A stretch of DNA of 64,000 bases from the NCBI RefSeq assembly GCF_002886255.1, contig NZ_KZ614149.1:1-64000 (forward strand), given 5' to 3'. Below are positions 17,766 to 24,848 of the stretch, piece by piece. Under the pieces are notes generated by a model that saw only the letters and a list, made by a program, of their open reading frames with translations, did not search any database and had not been told where the DNA came from. The DNA comes from Alteribacillus bidgolensis. Its GTDB lineage: Bacteria; Bacillota; Bacilli; Bacillales; Marinococcaceae. The number at the start of each line of letters is the position of its first letter. Position 1 is the first letter of the stretch. Both the position numbers and the translations under genes were made by a program.

Positions 17766-17779
17766 AACTGTCCTTTTTC
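17751..17779 (+). terminator. Terminator overlapping the antiporter stop
   Basis: The stem GGACAGT (17751-17757) with ACTGTCC (17767-17773) is followed by five Ts. The 5' arm is coding sequence. Confidence 0.8.
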
Positions 17780-17938
17780 TATGCTTCTAGAACATAAATA
17801 TTGACGTTGTTCGCTAACATACCGGGTGTATATTTGGGTCAGACGAAGCCAGCTTTCGTTGCGTAATGATGTATTCAGCCGTTAAACTGAAATATAATCA
17901 CTGGTGTTGAACATCTCGAATTGAATGCTTTTATACTA

Positions 17939-17988
17939 AATGAATAAGAAGTAGATATGCTTAAAAAGTTGTTCCATTCTTATTCATT
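17939..17988. repeat. 12-bp inverted repeat upstream of the lipid kinase
   Basis: AATGAATAAGAA and TTCTTATTCATT are perfect complements separated by 26 bp, ending about 40 bp before the kinase start. It could be an operator or an mRNA leader hairpin; no T-run follows. Confidence 0.5.
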
Positions 17989-18029
17989 AATAAGATATAA
18001 CGAAAATAAACCAAAAGGATGACATGGAA

Positions 18030-18920
18030 ATGTTTAAAAGTGCGCTTTTGTTAATAAATGGGAATTATGCTCAAGATGATATTCAAAAAAACATTGAGCC
18101 GACAGCTGGAATATTAGCTTCACACATAGAAGAAGTAGTCATCCGTCAAACGCAGTATAAAGGTCATACAGAGAAAATTTGTAAAGAGGCAGGAAATCAG
18201 TATGAGGCTATCTTTATTATCGGCGGAGACGGTACTCTTCATGAATGTGTGAATGGTTTAGCTGATTTGGATAACCCACCTGTCACTGGGATATTGCCAG
18301 GAGGCACCTGTAATGATTTTTCAAGGTCTCTTCAGATTCCTCAGCCATTAAAAAGAGCGGCGGAAACATTAATAAAAGGCCAGGTGCGATACTTAGATAT
18401 AGGAAAAATGAATGACCGGTATTTTTTAAATTTTTATGGTATAGGCTTAATTGCGGAAACATCCGAAAATATTAATGAAAATTTAAAAGGAGTATTTGGA
18501 AAAGTAAGTTATTTTATCAGTGCGTTACAAATGGTTAATAATACAAGGCCTTTTTCATTTACTCTAGAAACAAAAGAACAAACAGTAGAAGGAGAAGCAG
18601 TTATGGTGCTTATTTCTAATGGGAATGTTATAGGGACGAATAAACTTCCATTTCAAAATAACGTAATGGACGATGGAGAATTTGATATATTTATCATAAG
18701 CGAAGGAGGGGCAGCTTTATTACGGGAGTATTTTAATGCCAAAAATCCATTTGCTTGGGAGGCAGATCAAAGCGATATACAACATTACCGCAGCAGTTAT
18801 GTTCGTTTAGAAACCCCACAGCCAATGAAAGCCGACACAGACGGGGAGTTATATATGAAAACACCCGTTACTATTAACAATCTGCATCAAAAACTTCCTT
18901 TTCTAATCCCGAATGAATAA
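18030..18920 (+). CDS. Diacylglycerol/lipid kinase family protein
   Basis: YegS/DgkB/BmrU-family lipid kinase of 296 residues. The nucleotide-binding GGDGT motif is in FIIGGDGTLHECVNGL (about residue 66) and the second glycine motif in GILPGGTCNDFSRSL (about residue 93). The conserved late Asp-Gly motif is in KADTDGELY. The ATG at 18030 lies eight bases from AAGGATG and is preferred to the ATG at 18024, which is too close to it. Whether it recycles diacylglycerol or modifies another lipid cannot be told. It stands alone. Confidence 0.85.
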   Translation: MFKSALLLINGNYAQDDIQKNIEPTAGILASHIEEVVIRQTQYKGHTEKICKEAGNQYEAIFIIGGDGTLHECVNGLADLDNPPVTGILPGGTCNDFSRSLQIPQPLKRAAETLIKGQVRYLDIGKMNDRYFLNFYGIGLIAETSENINENLKGVFGKVSYFISALQMVNNTRPFSFTLETKEQTVEGEAVMVLISNGNVIGTNKLPFQNNVMDDGEFDIFIISEGGAALLREYFNAKNPFAWEADQSDIQHYRSSYVRLETPQPMKADTDGELYMKTPVTINNLHQKLPFLIPNE

Positions 18921-18956
18921 AATTTTGACAATCTTTTTTATGGTTTAGAGCATATT

Positions 18957-18989
18957 TTGACATTCTTTTTGCAGTTATAAAGGTATAAT
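18957..18989 (+). promoter_or_regulatory. Candidate promoter of the riboswitch-sinI unit
   Basis: A perfect TATAAT (18984-18989) lies about 50 bp ahead of the riboswitch aptamer. A TTGACA at 18957-18962 is 21 bp upstream, longer than ideal, so the -35 assignment is doubtful. Confidence 0.4.
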
Positions 18990-19037
18990 AGTAGTAGGAC
19001 GAATTAAACATAAGTAAACAAGGGGCTAACGTGATTT

Positions 19038-19138
19038 ATGCAGCGACCTCCAGTAAAAGAGCAGCTCTGTTGAAAAACAGATACGCTAAGTCACAGGTCA
19101 AGGTTTTAAAAGAATAAACTAAGATGGCTGGACTGCAT
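19038..19138 (+). promoter_or_regulatory. Candidate c-di-GMP-I (GEMM) riboswitch
   Basis: The aptamer pattern matches GEMM-I element by element. GAGCAGCT leads into the stem CTGTT/AACAG capped by a GAAA tetraloop (19072-19075), followed directly by ATACGCTAAGTCAC, which corresponds to the conserved GGACGCAAAGCC(A/T)C. A second arm follows (AGGTCAAG, GTTT/AAAC) and ends in AAGATGGCTGGA, the usual tetraloop-receptor side. The closing stem P1 is formed by TCCAG (19049-19053) with CTGGA (19128-19132), extended by ATGCAG (19038-19043) with CTGCAT (19133-19138). It lies 34 bp upstream of sinI on the same strand. Some conserved positions vary, so the ligand (c-di-GMP or cGAMP) is unproven. Confidence 0.72.
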
Positions 19139-19172
19139 GGAGAATCATGTGTAAAAGGCGGTGGGAGGTTGA

Positions 19173-19304
19173 ATGAAAGTAATGGTGCCAGCAAAGTTGG
19201 ATCGAGAATGGGTGAAATTGATAAAAGAAGCGAAAGGGGCTGGACTAACCGTAGAGGAAGTGAAGGAGTTTTTATATCAAGAATATAAAAGTAAAACTAA
19301 ATAG
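19173..19304 (+). CDS. sinI: SinI-family anti-repressor microprotein
   Basis: A 43-residue protein consisting of little more than the SinI dimerisation motif: LDREWVKLIKEAKGAGLTVEEVKEFLYQE. In Bacillus subtilis SinI binds SinR through this helical hook and removes it from biofilm operators. Here the motif starts at about residue 9 and the chain stops soon after it. The ATG follows GTGGGAGG. The gene has its own terminator before sinR, so it is a separate unit. A candidate c-di-GMP riboswitch occupies its leader. Confidence 0.85.
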   Translation: MKVMVPAKLDREWVKLIKEAKGAGLTVEEVKEFLYQEYKSKTK

Positions 19305-19313
19305 TCTTGATAC

Positions 19314-19343
19314 AAGCCAAAGCCATTCGATTTGGCTTTTTTT
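19314..19343 (+). terminator. Terminator between sinI and sinR
   Basis: The stem AAGCCAAA (19314-19321) with TTTGGCTT (19331-19338) is followed by a T-run. It makes sinI a single-gene unit, unlike the sinIR operon of B. subtilis. Confidence 0.85.
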
Positions 19344-19546
19344 ATACTTTAAGACCAACAGTATGTAACGATACACCATCGAAAGAATGAAAATAAATTA
19401 ATTTTCAGGGGAAAAAGGTTAACTTTTGGAAAGTATAAGTGAATACCAAGGCTTCCAACGTCCAGGACGTGTGCATTTTTAGTAGAAGAAGTTCCATTAT
19501 CTAGGTAGTTACCTTTTTAATGGCGGCAAGCCAAAGTTTTTCTAAT
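19335..19546 (+). repeat. Dispersed structured repeat, interrupted copy F
   Basis: The 5' block TTTATACTTTAAG is at 19340. A middle block, GGTTAACTTTTGGAAAGTATAAGTG, lies about 80 bp later. The 3' block GGCGGCAAGCCAAAGTTTTTCTAATA ends at 19546. Extra sequence (CTTCCAACGTCCAGGACGTG and neighbours) separates the blocks, so this copy looks expanded or invaded. It ends about 90 bp before the sinR promoter. Confidence 0.55.
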
Positions 19547-19634
19547 ATACTATGAAAGGTTTATTAAAAGTCATTTTTCCCCTTTAAAAATCATTTAAAA
19601 ACTCGTTCACTATATCATACTTTCATTCGTTATA

Positions 19635-19643
19635 TGTTATAAT
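19635..19643 (+). promoter_or_regulatory. Extended -10 promoter of sinR
   Basis: TGTTATAAT gives an extended -10 (TATAAT 19638-19643) 37 bp upstream of the sinR ATG. It overlaps the 13-mer TCATTCGTTATAT (19623-19635), which is found again in the sipW promoter at 20947-20959. Confidence 0.6.
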
Positions 19644-19680
19644 ATATGAATACATATGGATAAGTAAAGGAGTTTAAAAG

Positions 19681-20007
19681 ATGATTGGGGACCGGGTGAA
19701 GAAATATCGCAAAGAGAAAAACTTGTCATTAACGGAGTTGGCTGAAAAAGCTGGGGTAGCGAAATCTTATTTAAGTGCGATAGAAAGAAATATTCAAACG
19801 AACCCTTCCATTCAATTTTTAGAGAAGATTTCAAAAGTATTAAATGTATCTGTCGATGCTTTAATAAAAGAAGAATTAAATATTGACGAAAAAGATCTTG
19901 ATGATGAGTGGCTGGCAATAGTCCAAGAAGCAATGGATTCAGGGGTTTCAAAAGAACAGTTCAAAGAATTCCTGGAATTTAATAAATGGCGCACTCATAA
20001 ACAATAA
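19681..20007 (+). CDS. sinR: Biofilm master repressor SinR
   Basis: A 108-residue DNA-binding repressor very close to B. subtilis SinR along its length. The N-terminal HTH is RVKKYRKEKNLSLTELAEKAGVAKSYLSAIERNIQTNPSIQFLEKISKVL. The C-terminal SinI-binding hook is LDDEWLAIVQEAMDSGVSKEQFKEFLEF. The ATG follows AAAGGAG. In Bacillus SinR represses matrix operons such as tapA-sipW-tasA until SinI titrates it, and such an operon lies 1 kb downstream here. It has its own promoter and terminator. Confidence 0.95.
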   Translation: MIGDRVKKYRKEKNLSLTELAEKAGVAKSYLSAIERNIQTNPSIQFLEKISKVLNVSVDALIKEELNIDEKDLDDEWLAIVQEAMDSGVSKEQFKEFLEFNKWRTHKQ

Positions 20008-20027
20008 ATCTAATAAAATAAGATTGG

Positions 20028-20068
20028 AAAAACACTTTATCTCAGCGATCAAGGGATAAAGTGTTTTT
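20028..20068. terminator. Terminator after sinR
   Basis: The 14-bp stem AAAAACACTTTATC/GATAAAGTGTTTTT lies 20 bp after the sinR stop. The A and T flanks allow action in both directions. Confidence 0.9.
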
Positions 20069-20173
20069 GCCGTTTTTTATGGATATTTAGAAAGCATCAT
20101 GGTAAGAAGGAGAGAGATAAAAACGTCCTCTCAAAGTTCATTATCTTTTTATAAAGACATGGAACATAATAAA

Positions 20174-20302
20174 TTATTTCTTATTTTGTTCTAACCTTAA
20201 AATAGATTTCACATCATATGGCGTTAATCCTATGTTTTTTGCTTCATGTATCAGCACGATCCACTCCTCATCAAGCTTCATATCGTGATTATTACCACTC
20301 AT
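20174..20302 (-). CDS. Second SinI-like anti-repressor microprotein (SlrA-like)
   Basis: A 42-residue protein on the minus strand with the SinI motif LDEEWIVLIHEAKNIGLTPYDVKSILRLEQ from about residue 10. The ATG at 20302 is preceded by GGGAGGAAG. It begins 17 bp after the slrR-like gene on the same strand, so the two form a repressor/anti-repressor operon similar in content to B. subtilis SlrR and SlrA. It differs from the riboswitch-controlled SinI at many positions, so the two may prefer different partners. Confidence 0.85.
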   Translation of the reverse strand: MSGNNHDMKLDEEWIVLIHEAKNIGLTPYDVKSILRLEQNKK

Positions 20303-20319
20303 GCAAGACTTCCTCCCGT

Positions 20320-20697
20320 TCAATTTATATTTTTGATTCCATCTTTTTTTTTCTTTTTATGGTGTCTGCTCCATTTTTCATACTTAATGTATTCTTGAAA
20401 GTCTTTAAACTGCTCTTTACTTATCCCTGCATCAATGGCTTCTTGAATTAAGTTCAACCATTCTTCATCGAGGTAATGCTCTTCTTTATATATTGAAGGA
20501 AGAGAATCTTCTATTAGTTCTTCTACAGTAATATCCATGACTGCGGCAATTTTTTTTAAGACTTCGATCGAAGGATTTTGTTTTACGTCTCTTTCAATAT
20601 AGCTTAAATATGATTTAGATATGTTTGCTTTTCTAGAAAGCTCTGTAAGAGACATTCCTTTCGTTCGGCGGTAAAGTCTTATTTTCTTTCCTATCAT
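20320..20697 (-). CDS. SinR paralog (SlrR-like regulator)
   Basis: A 125-residue SinR-type protein with HTH (KIRLYRRTKGMSLTELSRKANISKSYLSYIERDVKQNPSIEVLKKIAAVM) and a hook region (LDEEWLNLIQEAIDAGISKEQFKDFQEYIKYEKW), then a Lys-rich tail (HHKKKKKDG). The start at 20697 is chosen because GGGAGGGGGAAT lies upstream; the frame from 20724 would include that site. In B. subtilis SlrR pairs with SinR to switch between motility and chaining/biofilm states. The gene is divergent from the sipW-tasA island and convergent with sinR. Confidence 0.9.
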   Translation of the reverse strand: MIGKKIRLYRRTKGMSLTELSRKANISKSYLSYIERDVKQNPSIEVLKKIAAVMDITVEELIEDSLPSIYKEEHYLDEEWLNLIQEAIDAGISKEQFKDFQEYIKYEKWSRHHKKKKKDGIKNIN

Positions 20698-20884
20698 ATT
20701 CCCCCTCCCATTAATAATGTTCAAAAGATTAGGACAATAGCTAATTTTTTTTGCGAGAGTTCGCTATTACCAGTATTTAAATAAATCTAAATGAACTTTG
20801 TGCTGCGCTCTTCTGTTCATTATAAAAAACAAAAATGATTTTTAAAAAAATGAAATAGTGAGAAAAAAGGAGTAAATACGTTAT

Positions 20885-20891
20885 AAAGAAC
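20885..20891. promoter_or_regulatory. Candidate SinR box upstream of sipW
   Basis: AAAGAAC is the complement of GTTCTTT and fits the published SinR consensus GTTCTYT exactly. It lies about 120 bp upstream of sipW in the slrR-sipW divergent region. A weaker copy, AAAGAAA, follows at about 20908. Seven-base matches are common by chance, so this needs binding data. Confidence 0.4.
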
Positions 20892-20933
20892 AAATAATGT
20901 GCTATATAAAGAAATTACAGACTTTTTTCACGT

Positions 20934-20962
20934 TTTTCAATGAAAATCATTCGTTATATAAT
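20934..20962 (+). promoter_or_regulatory. Promoter of the sipW-tasA island
   Basis: TTTTCA (20934-20939), a 17-bp spacer and TATAAT (20957-20962) fit a sigma-A promoter about 45 bp before the sipW start. The spacer and -10 include the 13-mer TCATTCGTTATAT shared with the sinR promoter. Confidence 0.6.
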
Positions 20963-21007
20963 GTGTTTGTATTCTATAAAACGAACGAAACAACAGGAGG
21001 TGACAAG

Positions 21008-21559
21008 ATGGCCAAACGCCTTGTCCGCTTTTCATTCAATAGGTTACTAGTTGTTCTCTTTGTTCTCTTTTTAGCAGCTGTATTTCTTATAGTGCAAGGG
21101 AGAATGAATCCAGATCAAGTACCATCGTTATTTGGCTACCATCCATTAACTGTCTTGTCAAATAGTATGGAGCCGGAGTTCTCGGCAGGGGATATGGTCA
21201 TAGCTAAACAAGTGAACCCCGAAACAATTGAAACTGGAGATGTTATAACCTATTACGATGAGGAAAGTCAGATAATCACACACAGGGTGATAGAAACGAC
21301 CACCGAAAGCGGAGAGGCCGTCTTTCAAACCCAGGGTGATAACAATAACGTAGAAGATGATTACGTTGTAGCTGCAGATCAAGTAATAGGAACGGTCAAT
21401 TTCTCGCTTCCATATGGAGGTTATGTAGCTGAGTTCTTAAGAAGTCCACTTGGCATGGTTTTATTTATTATAATTCCAGTCTGTACTTTCGTAGGAATAA
21501 CCATTTATGAACGTTTGGGAAAAGACGAAGAAAGTGAACAATCAGAGCAAACAATCTAG
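21008..21559 (+). CDS. sipW: SipW-type signal peptidase I
   Basis: ER-type (Ser/His) signal peptidase of 183 residues. An N-terminal membrane helix (about residues 12-29) is followed by the catalytic Ser in VLSNSMEPEFSAGDMV (about residue 51), the catalytic His in ITHRVIET (about residue 92) and the conserved GDNNNVED box. A second membrane helix lies at about 150-170. Bacillus SipW processes TasA, TapA and camelysin-type proteins, and a tasA gene follows directly. ATG 21008 has AGGAGGTGA upstream; the longer frame from 20897 is discarded. Confidence 0.92.
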   Translation: MAKRLVRFSFNRLLVVLFVLFLAAVFLIVQGRMNPDQVPSLFGYHPLTVLSNSMEPEFSAGDMVIAKQVNPETIETGDVITYYDEESQIITHRVIETTTESGEAVFQTQGDNNNVEDDYVVAADQVIGTVNFSLPYGGYVAEFLRSPLGMVLFIIIPVCTFVGITIYERLGKDEESEQSEQTI

Positions 21560-21712
21560 GGGAAGTCAACTTTATCTTACATAGGAGGTGAAATAGTTCT
21601 TATCGAAAGACGGTCCCTGGATTTATACATCAATGTTTAAAGCTTAGTCTTTAAAATGTCATCATCATCATGAACTATAAACTTTTATTTAAAACAATGA
21701 GGAGGAATTATA

Positions 21713-22354
21713 ATGAAAAAGACAAAAAAAGCGTTGATCGCAACAACAATGGCTGGGGTTATGGCAGTAGGGGCAGGATTTGGAACATATTCTTGGTTTA
21801 CCGATACTCAGTCTACTGATGGGGAAATTGAAGCAGGTACTCTCACGTTAAATGATCTCTCCGGATACACTGTTTTCGAAGATGATAACATTCAACCAAT
21901 CGATCCTAATGTAACTCCGGATCTGATCACTGAAGGAGAAACTATCAAAGTAGAAAATACAGGGTCCCTTGAAATGGTACCTCGTTTACAACTTGACGTT
22001 GACATTAAAGACGCTGATGGAAATGATGCTAATAGTACATTAAGCGATGAATATATGATTACAATGAATTTTGAAAGAAATGACATGAATTGGTCGGAAA
22101 CAATTTCTGCAGATCAAGTCATTAATAACAGAGGATTTGTAGATCCTGACTGGTTTCCATCCGATGCTGGATTCAAGTATCCGTTAGGATCTGGAGATTC
22201 TTTTGATGTGAGTTTTGATGTGTACCTAAATAAAGATGCAGAAAATGAATATCAAGGATCTTCTCTTACTGGTACGCTTACTGTAGAAGGCGGACAAAGT
22301 GTTGATGGTGCTGAATTCGAAGATGGTACTGAAACTGATGGTTCTGGAAACTAA
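21713..22354 (+). CDS. tasA: TasA/camelysin family biofilm fibre protein
   Basis: Secreted 213-residue protein with the SipW-dependent signal: a basic start, a hydrophobic segment, then FGTYSWFTDTQSTDGEIEAGTLTL, the motif that marks TasA/camelysin proteins. The mature part is acidic and beta-rich (DLITEGETIKVENTGSLEMVPRLQLDVDI; EYQGSSLTGTLTVEGG). In Bacillus TasA polymerises into matrix fibres. The ATG follows GAGGAGG. A 150-bp leader separates it from sipW. The C-terminal tail is rich in Asp, Glu, Gly and Thr. Confidence 0.9.
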   Translation: MKKTKKALIATTMAGVMAVGAGFGTYSWFTDTQSTDGEIEAGTLTLNDLSGYTVFEDDNIQPIDPNVTPDLITEGETIKVENTGSLEMVPRLQLDVDIKDADGNDANSTLSDEYMITMNFERNDMNWSETISADQVINNRGFVDPDWFPSDAGFKYPLGSGDSFDVSFDVYLNKDAENEYQGSSLTGTLTVEGGQSVDGAEFEDGTETDGSGN

Positions 22355-22379
22355 TAATAAATCAATATAAGTTTAAAAG

Positions 22380-22408
22380 ACAAAGTAGCTGGCCTTCAGC
22401 TGCTTTGT
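22380..22408 (+). terminator. Hairpin between tasA and the next gene
   Basis: ACAAAGTAGCTG and CAGCTGCTTTGT form a 12-bp stem with one mismatch and no strong T-run. It probably acts as a partial terminator or mRNA stabiliser that lets tasA be made in excess over the genes that follow. Confidence 0.5.
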
Positions 22409-22454
22409 TCCATATCACAGCACAGATTCACTTAAAGATTGGAGGTGCTGGGTG

Positions 22455-23324
22455 TTGAAAGGCTGGTTATCCCTTTTTATAACAGGAATATTCATGATTG
22501 CATTTGTTATCAATGGATTCGGAGCGTTCTCTTATTTTATGGCTGATACAAAAAGCTCTCCTGGAACGGTAAAAGCGTTTATCCCAAAAGACGGTATTAA
22601 TATTGATAAAGAAGTAGATGGCTGCGCAGTTACCTTAAATCTGACCAATAAAACACATGTAGATGTTAATGATGTTCATATTGAAGCCGGTCAAAAATCT
22701 CATCCTAAAAACAACTATGTAGAAGAAATTAAAAATCTTTCTATAGGTGCCCATGATTCTGTATCAACTACCTTTTTTACAGATCATCGAGAAGGGGTGC
22801 ACTGTAACATTCAATGGGTGTCTTTTGATGTAACGGCTTTTGATGAAAAGTTTCAAGATCAATTCCGTGTCAAAGTTCATAATCCGCCGCCAAAAGAAAA
22901 GAAAGAAGATGTGGAAGAGGAAAGTAAAAGTGAAAAATTAAATGAAGAAGAAAAAGAAGATGAAACAAATGATGAAATAAAGGAAGAAGAAACGGATACT
23001 GACGAAGAAAAAGAAATTAACAAAGAAGAGAAAAATAAAAAGGAAAAAGATAAAGAGAAAAAACAAAAGAACAATAGTGAAGAAGACAATAATAAAGATA
23101 AAGCCTCTAAGGAAGATAACAAAAATAAAAAAGAAGTAATAGATGAAAAGAAAGATAAAGATACAGAAACAGATACAGATAGAGATAATGAAAAAGGTAA
23201 GAAAGAAAACAATGAAAGCAACTTACAAGAGAAAAAAGATACCGCGGATAATGAGGTGAAAAGCTCCGAGTCAAAGAGGGAAGACGACGAAGATAATAAT
23301 GGCGAAGATGAGGATGACCAATGA
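22455..23324 (+). CDS. SipW-signal protein with Lys/Glu-rich tail, TapA-like candidate
   Basis: About 289 residues. The N-terminus has a hydrophobic segment followed by GFGAFSYFMADTKSSPGTVKAF, which resembles SipW-processed signals. A small domain (about residues 40-140) holds two cysteines (DGCAVTLN and VHCNIQWVSF) that could form a disulfide. From about residue 145 the chain is almost only Lys, Glu, Asp and Asn. TapA of B. subtilis also combines a SipW signal, a cysteine-containing domain and a charged Lys/Glu tail, but no sequence identity was established. TTG 22455 is favoured over GTG 22452 by spacing from GGAGGTG. It overlaps the next gene by 4 bp. Confidence 0.65.
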   Translation: MKGWLSLFITGIFMIAFVINGFGAFSYFMADTKSSPGTVKAFIPKDGINIDKEVDGCAVTLNLTNKTHVDVNDVHIEAGQKSHPKNNYVEEIKNLSIGAHDSVSTTFFTDHREGVHCNIQWVSFDVTAFDEKFQDQFRVKVHNPPPKEKKEDVEEESKSEKLNEEEKEDETNDEIKEEETDTDEEKEINKEEKNKKEKDKEKKQKNNSEEDNNKDKASKEDNKNKKEVIDEKKDKDTETDTDRDNEKGKKENNESNLQEKKDTADNEVKSSESKREDDEDNNGEDEDDQ

Positions 23325-23854
23325 AGCTGATAAAAAAGCTGCTGGTGATCCTCAGCCTTTGCACCTTTTTATATGCAGCTTACCTATTCATATATAACAG
23401 TCAAAACCCGGACGAAATTCCAAAACTATTCGGATATCAGACAGTAAAGGTACTTTCAGGAAGCATGGAACCGACTTTTTCTGCAGGAGATTTATTATTC
23501 CTGAAAGAAACAGAAGAAATCAAAGTAGGTTCGGTCATACTCTTTGAACAAAAAGGTGTGCTTGTTACGCATCGTGTAGTAGATGTGGATACAAGTGGCT
23601 TTCGTACTAAAGGAGATGCGAATACTGTTTTGGATGCTAACATCGTTTCTCCGCATGAAGTCAGAGGCATATATGCTTTTCATATTCCTTTGTTTGGGTA
23701 TGTTATCGAAAGTATTGCCAGTATATACAGTATTATGATAGGTGTTTTCTTGATTTCATTTACCTGGATATTCAGCAATTATCATCGAATTTTAAAAGTT
23801 TTAGGGCTGAGAAAAAAATATGTTCGCTACAAACCACAAGACTTAGATGTGTAA
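23321..23854 (+). CDS. Second SipW-type signal peptidase
   Basis: A 177-residue ER-type signal peptidase. It has an N-terminal membrane helix, the catalytic Ser in VLSGSMEPTFSAGDLL (about residue 49), the His in LVTHRVVDVD (about residue 86), GDANTVLD, and a C-terminal membrane helix (about 135-152). Its ATG overlaps the previous stop (ATGA), so the two are translationally coupled and this copy may be dedicated to the Lys/Glu-rich protein. Two SipW enzymes in one island suggest split substrate specificity. Confidence 0.9.
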   Translation: MKLIKKLLVILSLCTFLYAAYLFIYNSQNPDEIPKLFGYQTVKVLSGSMEPTFSAGDLLFLKETEEIKVGSVILFEQKGVLVTHRVVDVDTSGFRTKGDANTVLDANIVSPHEVRGIYAFHIPLFGYVIESIASIYSIMIGVFLISFTWIFSNYHRILKVLGLRKKYVRYKPQDLDV

Positions 23855-23899
23855 ACAAGGATAAAAAGTAATTTATACAAATGAAAAGAGGGAGTGAAT

Positions 23900-24823
23900 G
23901 TGAAAAAAACAAACATAAATAAAATGTATAAAGCATCCATATGCGTGTTAATTGTTTATTTCCTTTCTATTAATTACGTTTATGCTGCTAAAAAATTAGT
24001 CGAGATTGATGATGATAATTTTATGCAGATTAGCAATTTTGCTCCGGGCGGTTCATATGAGACCGGAATAGATGTGAAAAATGTGAGCGAAAATCCAATA
24101 AAATATTCTATCTCTGTAGAACGAACAGGCGGCTCCAAAAAATTCTTTAGAAATTTACAGGTAGTTATCAAAACAAACGACGTTACACGTTATGAAGGAA
24201 GTTTTGCTAAGGCAGAAAAAATTGCGATGGGAACATTGAATAGTAACAAGAACATACCTGTCACGTTTTATGTACACTTCCCTGAAGAAAGCGGGAACAA
24301 ATATCAGGGTCTTTCTGCTAATCTTTCTGTAAGGGTAGATGCTAAACAAACGAATAGCGAGCCTGACCCAGATCTTCCAGAAGATGACCCGGAAGACGAA
24401 CCTGAAAACCCAGATCCAAAAGAACCATATGAACCAGAGCAGCCAGAACATCCCTCTAATCCAAATAATCCAGAAGATTCAGGGGACCCAAAAAATCCGG
24501 GTAGTCCTGAAAATCCAGAAAACCCAGAAGATTCAACTCCAGAAAATCTCGATCAGCCAGATGAGCCTGGATTGCCTGATGATCCAGAAAACCCAAATGA
24601 TAATCTTGAAAGACCGGAGGATCCTGAAACAGAGGACCCGGAAGATGATCGATCTATTGTTCCCGGAGGGAATGATGGGCCAGAACCGGGACCTTTACCG
24701 CAAACTGGAGAAACAGGGAACATGCTATTTTATTTAATAGGAATTTTAGGAATGACTATAGGAGTCTGCTTATACCAAACCGCGTTACAATCACCTTCTT
24801 TACGTTTAATGAGAAAAGTGTAA
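23900..24823 (+). CDS. LPXTG wall-anchored protein with TasA-like N-terminal domain
   Basis: About 307 residues. A Sec signal (about 1-28, ending VYA) precedes a beta-rich domain (about 30-150) whose phrases FAPGGSYETGIDVKNVSENPIKYSISVE and NKYQGLSANLSVRVDA resemble TasA/camelysin folds. A long spacer rich in Pro, Asp, Glu and Asn follows (about 153-265), then the sortase signal LPQTG at about residue 270, a hydrophobic segment and a basic tail. The GTG at 23900 has GAGGGAG upstream. The next gene is a sortase, the likely enzyme for its anchoring. It may be the wall anchor for the TasA fibre. Confidence 0.8.
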   Translation: MKKTNINKMYKASICVLIVYFLSINYVYAAKKLVEIDDDNFMQISNFAPGGSYETGIDVKNVSENPIKYSISVERTGGSKKFFRNLQVVIKTNDVTRYEGSFAKAEKIAMGTLNSNKNIPVTFYVHFPEESGNKYQGLSANLSVRVDAKQTNSEPDPDLPEDDPEDEPENPDPKEPYEPEQPEHPSNPNNPEDSGDPKNPGSPENPENPEDSTPENLDQPDEPGLPDDPENPNDNLERPEDPETEDPEDDRSIVPGGNDGPEPGPLPQTGETGNMLFYLIGILGMTIGVCLYQTALQSPSLRLMRKV

Positions 24824-24848
24824 TTTGCGGACAAAGGCGGTGGTAAAA

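Noticed and set aside
22877..23364. Antisense Ser/Leu-rich open frames opposite the Lys/Glu-rich protein gene
   Set aside because: They are mirror products of the repetitive GAA/AAA codons; no ribosome sites support them.
24339..24737. Alternative-frame Gln/Ile/Lys-rich protein overlapping the LPXTG gene
   Set aside because: It arises from the Pro/Glu/Asn repeat region read in another frame; the LPXTG frame has signal, domain and sorting motif.
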